The notes: generated by a model not told the origin, from the letters alone. A DNA stretch of 64,000 nucleotides from Pseudoalteromonas shioyasakiensis (GCF_001550135.1 NZ_LRUE01000024.1:453187-517186), one strand, 5' to 3'; shown: positions 1-8,862, counted from the first letter of the stretch. Made by a program: numbers and translations.

Positions 1-431
1 CATTAGGGCTTTTTCATAATGTCGGTATTGCGGCTATGGCATTAAAATTTAAAGACTATGTTGAGGTTCTCAAGCAAGCAAATTTAGCTAAAGAGTATGC
101 GATTACCGACCTAGAACAAGCACGTTATCAGTGCGACCATGCGGTGATTGGCTATTTTATCTCGGTATCTTGGCACCTACCTAAGCCACTTTGTCACGTT
201 ATTTTAAATCATCATAACACGCACTTTTTAGAGCAAAACAATGATGAACAACAACGTATGGCGTACGCCATCTTAAAATGTGCAGAAAGTGCTGTAGACT
301 ATGCCCGTCACCAACAATATTCAAGCGAGTGGTTTAAGATTAAAGAGCTGTGCTTTGCAGAGCTGGGTATTGTTGACCAAGATTTTGCCGATATGGTCGA
401 AGATTACGTCGACAATGCGATGGCAAGTTAA
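1..431 (+). CDS. HDOD domain protein, C-terminal part (5' end outside window)
   Basis: The reading frame is open from base 3 and runs to the TAA at 429-431, so the gene starts upstream of the window and the ATG at 36 is internal. The visible start reads L-G-L-F-H-N-V-G-I, which resembles the degenerate HD stretch (GLLHDIG) of HDOD proteins, followed by the helical region with H-x-V-I-G-Y and a later N-H-H. HDOD proteins are signalling or regulatory scaffolds related to HD phosphohydrolases but usually lacking the full metal site. The function of this member cannot be deduced. A strong terminator follows. Confidence 0.75.
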   Translation, partial: LGLFHNVGIAAMALKFKDYVEVLKQANLAKEYAITDLEQARYQCDHAVIGYFISVSWHLPKPLCHVILNHHNTHFLEQNNDEQQRMAYAILKCAESAVDYARHQQYSSEWFKIKELCFAELGIVDQDFADMVEDYVDNAMAS

Positions 432-476
432 AGCCGATTAGTTTTTATTTCCTATCATCTTAACTTCGATGAGTTT

Positions 477-509
477 GCGAGTGGTGAGTTATCATCACTC
501 GCTTTTTTT
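477..509 (+). terminator. Rho-independent terminator after HDOD gene
   Basis: An 11-bp stem with one G-U pair (477-487 with 492-502) and a short loop is followed by a run of seven T. It lies 46 bp after the HDOD stop codon. Confidence 0.85.
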
Positions 510-586
510 ACATCGAAAGAAAGTATGCATTACTATACTTTCCTGCTGTAGCAAGGCATCATAACTTTTTCTAGGGAGAGGTTACG

Positions 587-1306
587 ATGCTTAAATTGCT
601 GTTACCATTAGTTTTATGTTCAAGTTCTGCGATGGCTGCAACAAGTCTGCCGGATAATCGTCATATTGTTGTTAAAGGTGAGGCAGTTGTGCGTACAGCC
701 CCCGATAGGGCTGACATCACGTTAGAGTTTGAAGCGGTAAAAGCTGAAAGCGTGCAGGCTAAGCAGCAAGTCGATGCGCAAGTTAATGAACTCCTGGCGG
801 GCTTAAATAATTTCTCTATAGACGAGAAAAGTATCTCTGCGGGGCGGATATTTTTAGAGCCCAATATGCGCTATGACGAAAACGATAACCAAGTTAAAGA
901 TGGCTTTCGAGCCACGCGCAAGGTCAAAGTCAGCCTTAAAAAACTCTCCCTTCTGGACGGCTTTTTAAACTTTGCGCTTAAAGTGGGTGTCAATCAAATC
1001 GAGCAAATTCAACTTTTATCAACCAAAGCCTCAGATTACGAGCAAGCCGCTCTTGATAAAGCAGTTGCGAATGCCAAACAGCAGGGAAGTAGCCTTGCAA
1101 GCGCATTCGAAGCGAAACTTGGTCGGGTGTATAGTATTCAATCGCAAGAGATAGGTAGTCACTTTGGCTATGGTAGCAATACAAATATTGAACGAATCAT
1201 GGTCACGGGCTCACGTATTAATACAGTCCCAGAAGGTAAGTATTTACAAGAATCGATTACCTTCAGAGCAAGTGTCAATGTTGTGTTTGATTTGGTGGTC
1301 GAGTAA
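587..1306 (+). CDS. SIMPL domain (DUF541) periplasmic protein
   Basis: This 239-aa protein begins with a signal peptide (MLKLLLPLVLC...AMAA) and continues with the SIMPL/DUF541 pattern: a VKGEAVVRTAPDRADITLEF strand pair near residues 28-47, and a C-terminal R-A-S-V-N-V-V-F-D-L strand. SIMPL proteins (E. coli YggE is one) are periplasmic or envelope-associated and have been linked to oxidative stress tolerance, but no reaction is established. The start is supported by GGGAGAGG upstream of the ATG. The next gene begins 3 bp after the stop and is probably cotranscribed. Confidence 0.85.
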   Translation: MLKLLLPLVLCSSSAMAATSLPDNRHIVVKGEAVVRTAPDRADITLEFEAVKAESVQAKQQVDAQVNELLAGLNNFSIDEKSISAGRIFLEPNMRYDENDNQVKDGFRATRKVKVSLKKLSLLDGFLNFALKVGVNQIEQIQLLSTKASDYEQAALDKAVANAKQQGSSLASAFEAKLGRVYSIQSQEIGSHFGYGSNTNIERIMVTGSRINTVPEGKYLQESITFRASVNVVFDLVVE

Positions 1307-1309
1307 TTA

Positions 1310-2059
1310 ATGAGATTTTTTAAGTACTGTGTTTATCTATTCCTTTTGTTGATGGCATTCAGTGGTCTTGCCGCAACAAAGCACATAAATATTGTCAAAC
1401 CTGTGGTTGCGGCATTTAAGGCAGGTGATAAAGCTGCCATTGCTAAGCGAGTGCATTATCCACTGCAGCGCAAAGAGCCGCTGCAAGCAATTGAAAATGA
1501 GCAAATGCTTATAGAAAACTTTGAGCAAATTTTTGATAAAGAGTTTGTCGAAAAAATCGTGAACTCAAATATTCGCCATGATTGGGAGATGATGGGGTGG
1601 CGCGGCATCATGTTTGATTCAGGCAAATTGTGGTTAGACTTTGATGGCTCTATTTGGGCTGTGCCTTATGAATCAGAGGCAGAAAAAGCACGACGTGAAG
1701 CATTGATTGACGAGCAAAAACAAGCATTACATAAAAGCCTCCGTGAATTTATAAAGCCGATATTAACGTGGCAAACAAAACAGCATTTAATTCGTATCGA
1801 TGAACTGGCTGATAATCAGTACCGTTATGCAGCATGGGGGATTGATCAATCTATGCAAGATGAGCCAAGCCTTGTGATCACAGGGGGCACATTAAGCTTT
1901 GATGGCAGTGGAGGGAATCATTTTTATACCTTTACTAACAATGGCTATCGTTATGTCTGTCATGTGATAGTGCTTGGCACTGAACACTCACCGCCGGGGC
2001 TTTTAGAGGTATTTAGAAATAATGTACAGATATTGTCTGAGCCTGTTTTAGCTTTTTAG
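1310..2059 (+). CDS. Hypothetical exported protein
   Basis: The 249-aa product has a clear signal peptide (MRFFKYCVYLFLLLMAFSGLAA) and no other hydrophobic segment, so it is probably periplasmic. The middle is rich in charged helix (roughly residues 120-150). I recognise no family. The first part (V-A-A-F-K-A-G-D-K-A-A-I-A) resembles the small nuclear-transport-factor-2-like or lumazine-binding folds seen in other exported unknowns, but this is only an impression. Its position 3 bp after the SIMPL gene suggests translational coupling and a related envelope role. Confidence 0.7.
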   Translation: MRFFKYCVYLFLLLMAFSGLAATKHINIVKPVVAAFKAGDKAAIAKRVHYPLQRKEPLQAIENEQMLIENFEQIFDKEFVEKIVNSNIRHDWEMMGWRGIMFDSGKLWLDFDGSIWAVPYESEAEKARREALIDEQKQALHKSLREFIKPILTWQTKQHLIRIDELADNQYRYAAWGIDQSMQDEPSLVITGGTLSFDGSGGNHFYTFTNNGYRYVCHVIVLGTEHSPPGLLEVFRNNVQILSEPVLAF

Positions 2060-2123
2060 GTTGTTTTTCTTATTTTGTACTACACTTCTTCTTTCTAAGG
2101 AGCCTCGTTTAAAGGAGTAAGTT

Positions 2124-2357
2124 GTGAGTACAAAATTTTGGATACTAAGAACCACTAAAGTTTTTACGTTAGTGGCTATTTTATTATTTATGGTGGAAAT
2201 TCTAAAAGGTCACGAGACAATGGGCGCGTTAGGCTTTGCGCTACTTTGGTCTTTTATTGCCACGGCCATTTTTATCGCAACCCGTTTATATCATTCATCA
2301 AAAGGGCGCCACTGTGCACTTTGTAATGACACCCCTGATGATAAAAAAGCGAGTTAG
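2124..2357 (+). CDS. Small inner-membrane protein, unknown
   Basis: A 77-aa protein starting with GTG behind a strong AAAGGAG ribosome-binding site. It has two predicted membrane helices (about residues 12-28 and 34-52), then a cytoplasmic-looking tail carrying C-A-L-C, a CxxC-like pair that could bind metal. The gene overlaps the end of dgkA by 4 bp on the opposite strand. No family is recognised. Confidence 0.65.
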   Translation: MSTKFWILRTTKVFTLVAILLFMVEILKGHETMGALGFALLWSFIATAIFIATRLYHSSKGRHCALCNDTPDDKKAS

Positions 2358-2734
2358 CTTAGGTTATTAACAAACACGCCGCCCCATACCAACGCACAAA
2401 TCGTTAAAGCAATCAGTACGGCTGCGGATCCTAAGTCTTTAGCTAGGCCTGATAATGGATGAATTTCAAGGCCTATTCGGTCAATGGCGGCTTCAATTGC
2501 CGTATTGACGACTTCAGCAAACATCACAAATAGCACTGATACAAGCAGCATAATTTTCTCATACAGACTAATCTGCCATACAAAAACCACCGCTATGGCA
2601 AGCACCAACATTACCAGCTCTTGTTTAAAAGCAGACTCATGCTTTGCTAACCACGTGAATGCTCGTTGGGAGTTTTTGAATGCAAGGCGAATACGTTTAA
2701 TGCCAATGGGTTTGTTAGTGCTATCAAATTGCAT
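2354..2734 (-). CDS. dgkA: Diacylglycerol kinase
   Basis: This 126-aa integral membrane enzyme phosphorylates diacylglycerol to phosphatidic acid at the inner membrane. The family core is visible as E-V-V-N-T-A-I-E-A-A-I-D-R-I-G near residues 74-88 and L-A-K-D-L-G-S-A-A-V near 97-106, with three hydrophobic helices; length matches E. coli DgkA (about 122 aa). It lies 20 bp after eptA as the third gene of a leftward operon. The two upstream products belong to families that generate diacylglycerol while using phosphatidylethanolamine or phosphatidylglycerol as donors, so recycling is the likely reason for the linkage. Confidence 0.93.
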   Translation of the reverse strand: MQFDSTNKPIGIKRIRLAFKNSQRAFTWLAKHESAFKQELVMLVLAIAVVFVWQISLYEKIMLLVSVLFVMFAEVVNTAIEAAIDRIGLEIHPLSGLAKDLGSAAVLIALTICALVWGGVFVNNLS

Positions 2735-2754
2735 AGTATGAAATCTCTATTTCG

Positions 2755-4380
2755 TTAGCTTTGTGTTGAGCAAGCATTAAAGATATCTTGCTCTGGGTGA
2801 TATTCAGTGCTTTGTACATGGGTTAAGCCTAGTAGGGTGTCAAAAATGTTATCGTGCGAAAAAGCATGGTTACGCTGCTGTTCGATACATTGATTAAAGC
2901 GGGTATCGGCTAGTTTATTACTCCAAAACAGCATAGGCACTTGGGTTTGCTCTTTAGGCGCTAACGCATACGGGAAGCCATGTAAGTACAAGCCTTTTTC
3001 ACCCAGTGATTCACCGTGATCAGAAACATACAGTAGGGCTTTGTCATCCGCCTGACTGCTTTGCAGTAAATTAATAAGTTTACTCAGCACTAGGTCGGTA
3101 TAAGCAATGGTATTATCATAGGTGTTTGTGAGTTGCTCACTGCTACAATTTTGGATATCGCTACGTGGGCAATCAGGCAAAAATTTACTGTCTTTTTCTG
3201 GATAGCGGCGATAGTAGGTTGGCCCGTGTGAACCAATCATATGTAATACCAATAGTTGGTGTTTCGCATCACTTTTGGCAAGCTTTGCAGCTAATTCTTC
3301 AACCAGTACTTCATCAAAACAATAGCGTCCGTCACAAAGTGGGTTGCTCTTTGTTGGTTCTACCGTTTCTGAGTTTACCCGCACACAAACCCCTTTACAG
3401 CTGCTATTGTTATCAATCCACGTTACTTCTACACCACTTCGTTGAATGATATCTAGGGCATTTTCTTGGCTTTGCGCGATGCGCGAATCATAGTGATTGC
3501 GGTCTAAGCGCGAGAACATGCAAGGTACAGAAATGGCCGTTGCGGTGCCACATGAACTAACATCACTGAAATATTTAACGCCAAGTTTAGGGGTATATTG
3601 ATTAGTTGGCTTGTCGTAACCTTGCAGTGAGAAATTTGCTGCACGCGCTGTTTCACCTACCACCATAATCGTCAGTGAACTTTGTTGCTTAGCTAATAGG
3701 TGCGGTGTTTTATCTAAGACTTTAAATGGTAAAGGTGGATAAAAATAATTATCGCGCAGGTACTTATAGCCCGCAGTATAAAATGCAAAGGGGGTAATGT
3801 AGCTGGTTAATTGACGATTATTACGCCCTACAGAGGCGTAATCTTTATAAAAAGGAACGGCAATAACAGCTACAGCAATAAACGCTGTAACGTTAAGAAG
3901 CGCAAAGCTTTTAAGACGAACACGAAAGTTTCCGACAATTTCAAAGCGAGAAAACAAGTAAGCAGGCAGTACGCCTAGCACAGTAATAAAAGCGATAACT
4001 TGTACATTAAGGTATGAAAAAGCCTCACCTGAATTTGTCTCTAAGATATTTTGCAGCATGCTTTTATCAAAGATAACACCGTAATTTAAGGTTGCATAAA
4101 ACAACAACGATGAAACCACGACGCTTGTTAAAAGCACGGGTTTAACAAAGGTGATTAGCGATAACCAACTTAACACCATTGCCGTCAGTGCTAATAAGAA
4201 AAACGGTACGCTTGCTATAAATAACCAATTGATATGTTCAGGTTTGCTGGCTGCTTCAAGCATGTTAAATAAAAACAGGCCATTAAATGCAATAACCAAG
4301 TACAACGACACCAGCCAGACAAATTGGCTGTAGCTAACGTGCCATTTTTTAGTAAAGAGTTGTTTAATTTGCATGCTCAT
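2755..4380 (-). CDS. eptA: Phosphoethanolamine transferase, EptA/Mcr family
   Basis: The protein has five N-terminal membrane helices followed by a periplasmic alkaline-phosphatase-fold domain. The motif V-V-G-E-T-A-R near residue 244 contains the catalytic Thr that carries phosphoethanolamine, and S-D-H-G-E-S-L-G-E-K-G-L-Y-L-H-G supplies metal ligands. Several Cys in the catalytic domain fit the disulfides typical of EptA. The family transfers phosphoethanolamine from phosphatidylethanolamine to lipid A, lowering negative charge. The ATG at 4380 is chosen because GAGGA lies 6 bp upstream of it; an in-frame ATG at 4386 directly abuts that site. Middle gene of an operon with an LTA-synthase-like gene and dgkA. 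Confidence 0.92.
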   Translation of the reverse strand: MSMQIKQLFTKKWHVSYSQFVWLVSLYLVIAFNGLFLFNMLEAASKPEHINWLFIASVPFFLLALTAMVLSWLSLITFVKPVLLTSVVVSSLLFYATLNYGVIFDKSMLQNILETNSGEAFSYLNVQVIAFITVLGVLPAYLFSRFEIVGNFRVRLKSFALLNVTAFIAVAVIAVPFYKDYASVGRNNRQLTSYITPFAFYTAGYKYLRDNYFYPPLPFKVLDKTPHLLAKQQSSLTIMVVGETARAANFSLQGYDKPTNQYTPKLGVKYFSDVSSCGTATAISVPCMFSRLDRNHYDSRIAQSQENALDIIQRSGVEVTWIDNNSSCKGVCVRVNSETVEPTKSNPLCDGRYCFDEVLVEELAAKLAKSDAKHQLLVLHMIGSHGPTYYRRYPEKDSKFLPDCPRSDIQNCSSEQLTNTYDNTIAYTDLVLSKLINLLQSSQADDKALLYVSDHGESLGEKGLYLHGFPYALAPKEQTQVPMLFWSNKLADTRFNQCIEQQRNHAFSHDNIFDTLLGLTHVQSTEYHPEQDIFNACSTQS

Positions 4381-4395
4381 AATCATTCCTCATCG

Positions 4396-6339
4396 CTACG
4401 ATTTATTTGGTAAGCGATACAACTGTTCGGTATAAGCTAAATTGCTAAATAAGACGTGTGCTAAGGCTTTTTTGGCAAGCTCAACGCTGCTATCTGTGTT
4501 ATCGATGGCAACTTGCGTTTTACTTGTAGAGTCATAGCGCCAATAGCTCACTTTTTGGTTTGGCATCAGGATCACGGCTTCACCATTTTCTACGTAAGCA
4601 AAGTTGTCGTAGTACTGCATCATGGCGCGCTCAACAGGGTATTGTTGTGTTAAATCATAACCAAGCATGGGGGTTGCTTGCTCAACGCCTAATAACGACA
4701 ACAAAGTAACAGGTAAATCAATTTGGCTGAATAAGCGAGTATCGCGCTTTGCATCCATATCACTATTTAGGATCACAGCAGGGATGTGAAAAGATTTAAG
4801 CGGCACAGGCTCTGAGCCAAACACGCGCACATCATGATCTGCAACCACTAAAAAGACGGTGTCTTGCCAGTAATCTTGCGTTTTTGCTTTTGCGATGAAT
4901 TTACCGAGTGCATAGTCAGCATATTTAATTGCTAGATCGCGTTTGTAGTTTTCTGGGTCGTGGCCTTCAGGCAGTGTTACTTTACCCTCTGGAATATCGA
5001 ATGGGTCGTGGTTACTTGAGGTAAACACAAGGCTGAAAAATGGTTTGCCTGATTTATTTAGCTCACTTAGCTCTATATCAGCTTGATTGAACAAGTCTTC
5101 GTCGCTTGCTCCCCATGACGAAATAAACTCAGGGTTTTGCATGTCATTAATATCGACAATATCGCTAAAGCCATTGCCTAAGAAAAAGCTTTTCATGTTA
5201 TCGAAGTGACTTTCACCACCATAAATAAACTGGGTGGTATAGCCTGTGCGGGTTAATACATCAGCAAGTGAGAAAAAGTTACGCTGAGATTTAGAAAGTT
5301 TGACCACCGAGCGCGAAGGAGACGGGGTAAACCCGGTTGTTACCGCTTCAATCCCTCGAACAGAGCGTGTGCCAGTGGCGTATAAGTTATCAAAGCCCCA
5401 ACCTTGTCGATAAAGCTTATCGAGCTCAGGAGTCACACCAATGCCACCTAGTTCGCCAACAAAGCGTGCGCCTAAGCTTTCTTCTAAAATGATCACTAAA
5501 TTCTTTTGTTTGCCTGTGTTAAAAGGTGTGTTGTTGGCAAGGGTAGGGATTTTCTCAGTGATAAACTGCTGTTTATAGGCTGCTTGCTTTACTGTTTGTA
5601 AAATCTCATCACGTGGCATGGTACCGTATAAACTACTGGCATTTTTTTCATTGCCCATATTCTTAATAGCAAATGCGACACTGTAAGTTGAATTAAGTGC
5701 CAAGGAGTTAACTAGTGAGTCACTTGAAAAGTACACTAATGCAGGGTTTAACGGGCGATGGCTTACAGTGCCTCTTGCGCTAATTAAGCAAACTAATAAA
5801 GCCGTAACGAGTATCACCACTTGGCTAACCGTTTTAGCATTTTGCTGTTTGCTAAATGCTGCATTTATAAAACGATACGCAAACACACAACTAAGCGTTG
5901 CAATAATTAAGGTGCTTATCATGGCAAATAGGTGGCCATGTAATAGCATAGAAAAGACTTCTTGAGGGTAGTCTAGGTATTCGACAAATAAACGATTTGG
6001 CCGCACATCGTACTGGGTAATAAACGCGGGAGTCGAAGCCTCTACAACCACGATTAAAGTTATAACTATACTGCTATAAAAAGTAAAAACATGCTGAAAT
6101 AAAGCGGTTTTGCTGCGCAAAAGCACATCAGCTACTAACATTAAAACAGCCAAGGCTGACAAGTAGCCTAAGCTGCTTAAGTCGACTCTTAAGCCTCCTA
6201 ATAAAACGGCTAGGCTATCGCCATCAGCTAACCTTTGGTGTTGCCATACAAGTAAGGCAATTCTCGACAGTATAAATACTGACATTAAAATTAATGAAAA
6301 ACGGAACAAAGGTTTTAAAACAGAAAGTTTTGTTGTCAT
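4396..6339 (-). CDS. LTA synthase-like sulfatase-fold transferase
   Basis: The 647-aa protein has about five N-terminal membrane helices (to roughly residue 200) and a C-terminal sulfatase/alkaline-phosphatase-fold domain beginning at L-V-I-I-L-E-E-S. A likely nucleophile Thr lies in A-T-G-T-R-S-V-R-G near residue 323, and D-H-D-V-R with S-F-H-I-P are metal-site candidates. Relatives are lipoteichoic acid synthases and OpgB/MdoB-type phosphoglycerol transferases, which use phosphatidylglycerol as donor and release diacylglycerol. Gram-negative bacteria lack LTA, so the acceptor here is unknown, perhaps a periplasmic glucan or an envelope glycolipid. First gene of the operon leading to eptA and dgkA; PmrA-box-like repeats lie upstream. 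Confidence 0.82.
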   Translation of the reverse strand: MTTKLSVLKPLFRFSLILMSVFILSRIALLVWQHQRLADGDSLAVLLGGLRVDLSSLGYLSALAVLMLVADVLLRSKTALFQHVFTFYSSIVITLIVVVEASTPAFITQYDVRPNRLFVEYLDYPQEVFSMLLHGHLFAMISTLIIATLSCVFAYRFINAAFSKQQNAKTVSQVVILVTALLVCLISARGTVSHRPLNPALVYFSSDSLVNSLALNSTYSVAFAIKNMGNEKNASSLYGTMPRDEILQTVKQAAYKQQFITEKIPTLANNTPFNTGKQKNLVIILEESLGARFVGELGGIGVTPELDKLYRQGWGFDNLYATGTRSVRGIEAVTTGFTPSPSRSVVKLSKSQRNFFSLADVLTRTGYTTQFIYGGESHFDNMKSFFLGNGFSDIVDINDMQNPEFISSWGASDEDLFNQADIELSELNKSGKPFFSLVFTSSNHDPFDIPEGKVTLPEGHDPENYKRDLAIKYADYALGKFIAKAKTQDYWQDTVFLVVADHDVRVFGSEPVPLKSFHIPAVILNSDMDAKRDTRLFSQIDLPVTLLSLLGVEQATPMLGYDLTQQYPVERAMMQYYDNFAYVENGEAVILMPNQKVSYWRYDSTSKTQVAIDNTDSSVELAKKALAHVLFSNLAYTEQLYRLPNKS

Positions 6340-6385
6340 AGTCGTACTTACTTAATCGAAACTACGGCAATACTAGGAATCGAAA

Positions 6386-6413
6386 CTTAAGAAACCCTTA
6401 TGGTAATCTTAAT
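6386..6413. promoter_or_regulatory. PmrA-box-like triple repeat upstream of the LTA-synthase-like/eptA/dgkA operon
   Basis: Three half-sites with exact 11-bp periodicity occur: CTTAAG (6386), CTTATG (6397) and CTTAAT (6408), each separated by 5 bp. This matches the YTTAAK-N5-YTTAAK arrangement established for PmrA. The block lies 47-74 bp upstream of the leftward start codon at 6339. Orientation is ambiguous because CTTAAG is self-complementary. Confidence 0.7.
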
Positions 6414-6443
6414 ATTTTCTAAACTAGAAAAACTTCAGTAAAT

Positions 6444-6460
6444 CTTAAGTGAATCTTAAG
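6444..6460 (+). promoter_or_regulatory. PmrA-box-like direct repeat upstream of the response regulator
   Basis: A perfect CTTAAG-N5-CTTAAG lies 54 bp upstream of the response-regulator ATG. It has the spacing of a PmrA box and is well placed for autoregulation by the adjacent PmrA-like protein. Confidence 0.75.
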
Positions 6461-6514
6461 ATTCAAAGCGTAAGCTGATGACGCTAAAACGGTTTTTATC
6501 TAAATGAGTAACAT

Positions 6515-7189
6515 ATGAAATTGTTGATTATAGAAGATTCGGTGTCATTAAGACGTAGTCTACGAATTGGCCTTGAGAACCTAGGTTTTACTATTGATGA
6601 AACCGGCGATGGCGCTGAAGGTTTGAGTATGGCAATGACTGGTGAGTACGAATTAATCATACTCGACATTATGTTACCCAGTATTGATGGCATTACGTTA
6701 TTACAAACCATAAGAGCAAAGCAGCTCGACGTGCGAGTGCTTATTTTATCTGCCAAGCAAGAACCAGAAGATAGAGTGAAAGGGCTACTCACCGGGGCGG
6801 ATGATTACCTGACCAAACCATTTTCGTTTGATGAGCTGCATGCAAGGTTGTTAAATTTAATGCGTCGCGGCGGCCTGAAAACAATCAGTGATGTGATCCG
6901 CATTGATAACTTGGCTTTAAACTTACAATTAAAACTTTTGCAAGTTAACGACACCGTTATCGATTTAACCCCTAACGAATATAAAATAGTTGAGTGCTTG
7001 TTTAGTAATCAAAACAAAGTGATCACAGCTGAAAAGTTAAGTACCTATATTGCTGGGCAATATGATTTAGTTTCGAAAAACTCCATTGAAGCGCACCTAT
7101 CATCAGCGCGTAAAAAGGTGAGGGCAGCAGGTGGCGAGTTACCTATTCAAACAAAGCGTGGTTTTGGTTATATCATTCAAGGAAAATAA
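6515..7189 (+). CDS. OmpR-family response regulator, PmrA/QseB-like
   Basis: A 224-aa response regulator. The receiver has acidic E7-D8, phospho-acceptor D51 in L-I-I-L-D-I-M-L-P and the conserved K101 in Y-L-T-K-P-F. A winged-helix DNA-binding domain follows from about residue 130 (V-I-D-L-T-P-N-E-Y-K-I-V-E), ending in R-G-F-G-Y. The regulator is likely to bind the two CTTAAG-type repeat blocks in the upstream intergenic region, controlling both itself and the divergent lipid A modification operon. Its stop overlaps the kinase start by one base, so the pair is translationally coupled. PmrA is the best family guess from the DNA motif; QseB is a close relative. Confidence 0.88.
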   Translation: MKLLIIEDSVSLRRSLRIGLENLGFTIDETGDGAEGLSMAMTGEYELIILDIMLPSIDGITLLQTIRAKQLDVRVLILSAKQEPEDRVKGLLTGADDYLTKPFSFDELHARLLNLMRRGGLKTISDVIRIDNLALNLQLKLLQVNDTVIDLTPNEYKIVECLFSNQNKVITAEKLSTYIAGQYDLVSKNSIEAHLSSARKKVRAAGGELPIQTKRGFGYIIQGK

Positions 7190-8598
7190 TGAAATCAATT
7201 CGCAGTAAGTTAGTAACCACATTATCGATTACTATAACTGGGCTAGTGCTAAGTATTTTAGTTGCTACCGATATCGCCGTTGATAGTTGGATTGATAACG
7301 AATTTAATCGTGGTTTGAAATCAAAAGCTGGCATGCTTATGTCATTGATTGATATTGACGAAGAAGAAATTGATTTTGATTTTTCAGGGCAATTCATGCC
7401 TGAGTTTTCTGGCAGTACAGAAACTGAGTATTTTCAAATCTGGTCGCAGTCTGGGGTTTTTGCGCGTTCAGAAAGCTTGCACCTTTTCTCACAAAAGAAC
7501 CTACCTCTAGAGAAAATAAAGCTTGGAGAGACAAAAATCATCAATACCGAGTTACCTGATGGTCGCAATGGGCGGGTTATTTATACTCGCTTTATACCGC
7601 CTTTAGACCTAGACGATGATGAAGACTTTATTGAAGGCGTTAACACCTCTTTGCAACAACCCATAACCTTAGCTTATGCGGCTTCATCAGAAGAAGTTGA
7701 CTTTGTTTTATGGCTCATCGACGTTATTTTTGTTGTCTCTACTGTGTCAGTAATCGTATTCATTCGTCTATTTGTGCGTAAATCGGTCGACAGTTCTTTA
7801 GCGCCGCTGAATAAACTAAACCGGGATATTAGCCAGCTCAGTATCGCTGATAAAAATGCAGTGATAACAATAAAAGAGCCTGTTAAAGAGCTGCAACCCA
7901 TTGTTGATAGCTTAAATGCCTTTATACGGGAAAACCGCCAGCTTTATTTTCGTGAAAGACGCTTAACCTCGGATATCGCTCATGAGTTAAAAACGCCTAT
8001 AGCTGAGCTTATTAATATGGCTGAAGTGGCCATTCGTTTTCCAAATGAAAAAGAGTTTGAGGCAGACTTTAAACCCGAAGTGCTAAAAATTAGCCAGCGT
8101 TTAAAGAGTATTGTGTCGAACTTATTACTACTGCATAAGTACAGTGATGAAGCACTCCAAAAGCAAGATGCATGCGATTTAAATCAGGTTATTTTACGTA
8201 CCTTAGAAAAACATGATTTAGAGCGAATTAAGTTTGAGTTTCAAGATGATATTCCTGCCATTGTCAGTAATTTATTTGCCCTCGAATCAATCATCACCAA
8301 CCTTGTAAATAACGCAAAGCAATATAGCCCCGACAAGAGTGATGTAACTGTAAGCACGCTACTGACGAAAGAGGATAAGCTGCAATTCTCTGTTACAAAT
8401 GAATTTAAAGTACCTTTAACAGAAGACGATTTGAGCCAGTTATTTGATCCACTCTGGCAAAAAGACAGTGCCAGAACCTCTAATGATAACTTTGGGTTAG
8501 GCTTATCTATTGCCAAAGCGTTAAGTAAAGCAATTGACGCTGAACTTCAGGTGTCGTTAAGTGGGCAAAACATAACCTTTAGTTTGATTATTTCTTAA
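7189..8598 (+). CDS. Sensor histidine kinase, PmrB-like
   Basis: The 469-aa kinase has a first membrane helix at about residues 10-30, a periplasmic domain to about 172, a second helix at 173-195, a HAMP-like linker, the dimerisation histidine H265 in S-D-I-A-H-E-L-K-T-P, and an ATPase domain with N-L-V-N-N-A-K-Q-Y and G-L-G-L-S-I-A. Two acidic clusters stand out in the periplasmic part: I-D-E-E-E-I-D-F-D near 56-64 and L-D-L-D-D-D-E-D-F near 139-147. Such patches are candidates for metal or polycation sensing, as known for PmrB, but the ligand is not determined here. Confidence 0.86.
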   Translation: MKSIRSKLVTTLSITITGLVLSILVATDIAVDSWIDNEFNRGLKSKAGMLMSLIDIDEEEIDFDFSGQFMPEFSGSTETEYFQIWSQSGVFARSESLHLFSQKNLPLEKIKLGETKIINTELPDGRNGRVIYTRFIPPLDLDDDEDFIEGVNTSLQQPITLAYAASSEEVDFVLWLIDVIFVVSTVSVIVFIRLFVRKSVDSSLAPLNKLNRDISQLSIADKNAVITIKEPVKELQPIVDSLNAFIRENRQLYFRERRLTSDIAHELKTPIAELINMAEVAIRFPNEKEFEADFKPEVLKISQRLKSIVSNLLLLHKYSDEALQKQDACDLNQVILRTLEKHDLERIKFEFQDDIPAIVSNLFALESIITNLVNNAKQYSPDKSDVTVSTLLTKEDKLQFSVTNEFKVPLTEDDLSQLFDPLWQKDSARTSNDNFGLGLSIAKALSKAIDAELQVSLSGQNITFSLIIS

Positions 8599-8673
8599 GG
8601 CTTTGCAGGCGTTTAATATGTGTGCAACACTGAGGTTATCAAAAAGAAATTAATAACAATAAGGAACAACACG

Positions 8674-8862
8674 ATGGGAAAAATTATAGGTATTGCTTTA
8701 ATCGTTATTGGTGTGGCGCTAGCTGTATGGGGATATAACGTTTATGACTCTGCAAGTGCGCAAATTAGCCGCACGTTTAGTGGTGATACACCAATTGAAG
8801 CTTGGCTCGGTATGGTCGGGGGCGCAATTTGCGCAATTGTGGGTATTTTAAAAGTTAAATAA
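8674..8862 (+). CDS. Small membrane protein, DUF3185-like
   Basis: A 62-aa protein with two hydrophobic helices (about residues 2-20 and 44-60) separated by a short polar segment. AAGGAAC precedes the ATG at 8674, making this a better start than the in-frame ATG at 8620. The G-x-x-L-I-V-I-G-V-A-L opening resembles the DUF3185 family, whose function is unknown. It follows the sensor kinase by 75 bp and may belong to the same stress locus. Confidence 0.6.
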   Translation: MGKIIGIALIVIGVALAVWGYNVYDSASAQISRTFSGDTPIEAWLGMVGGAICAIVGILKVK

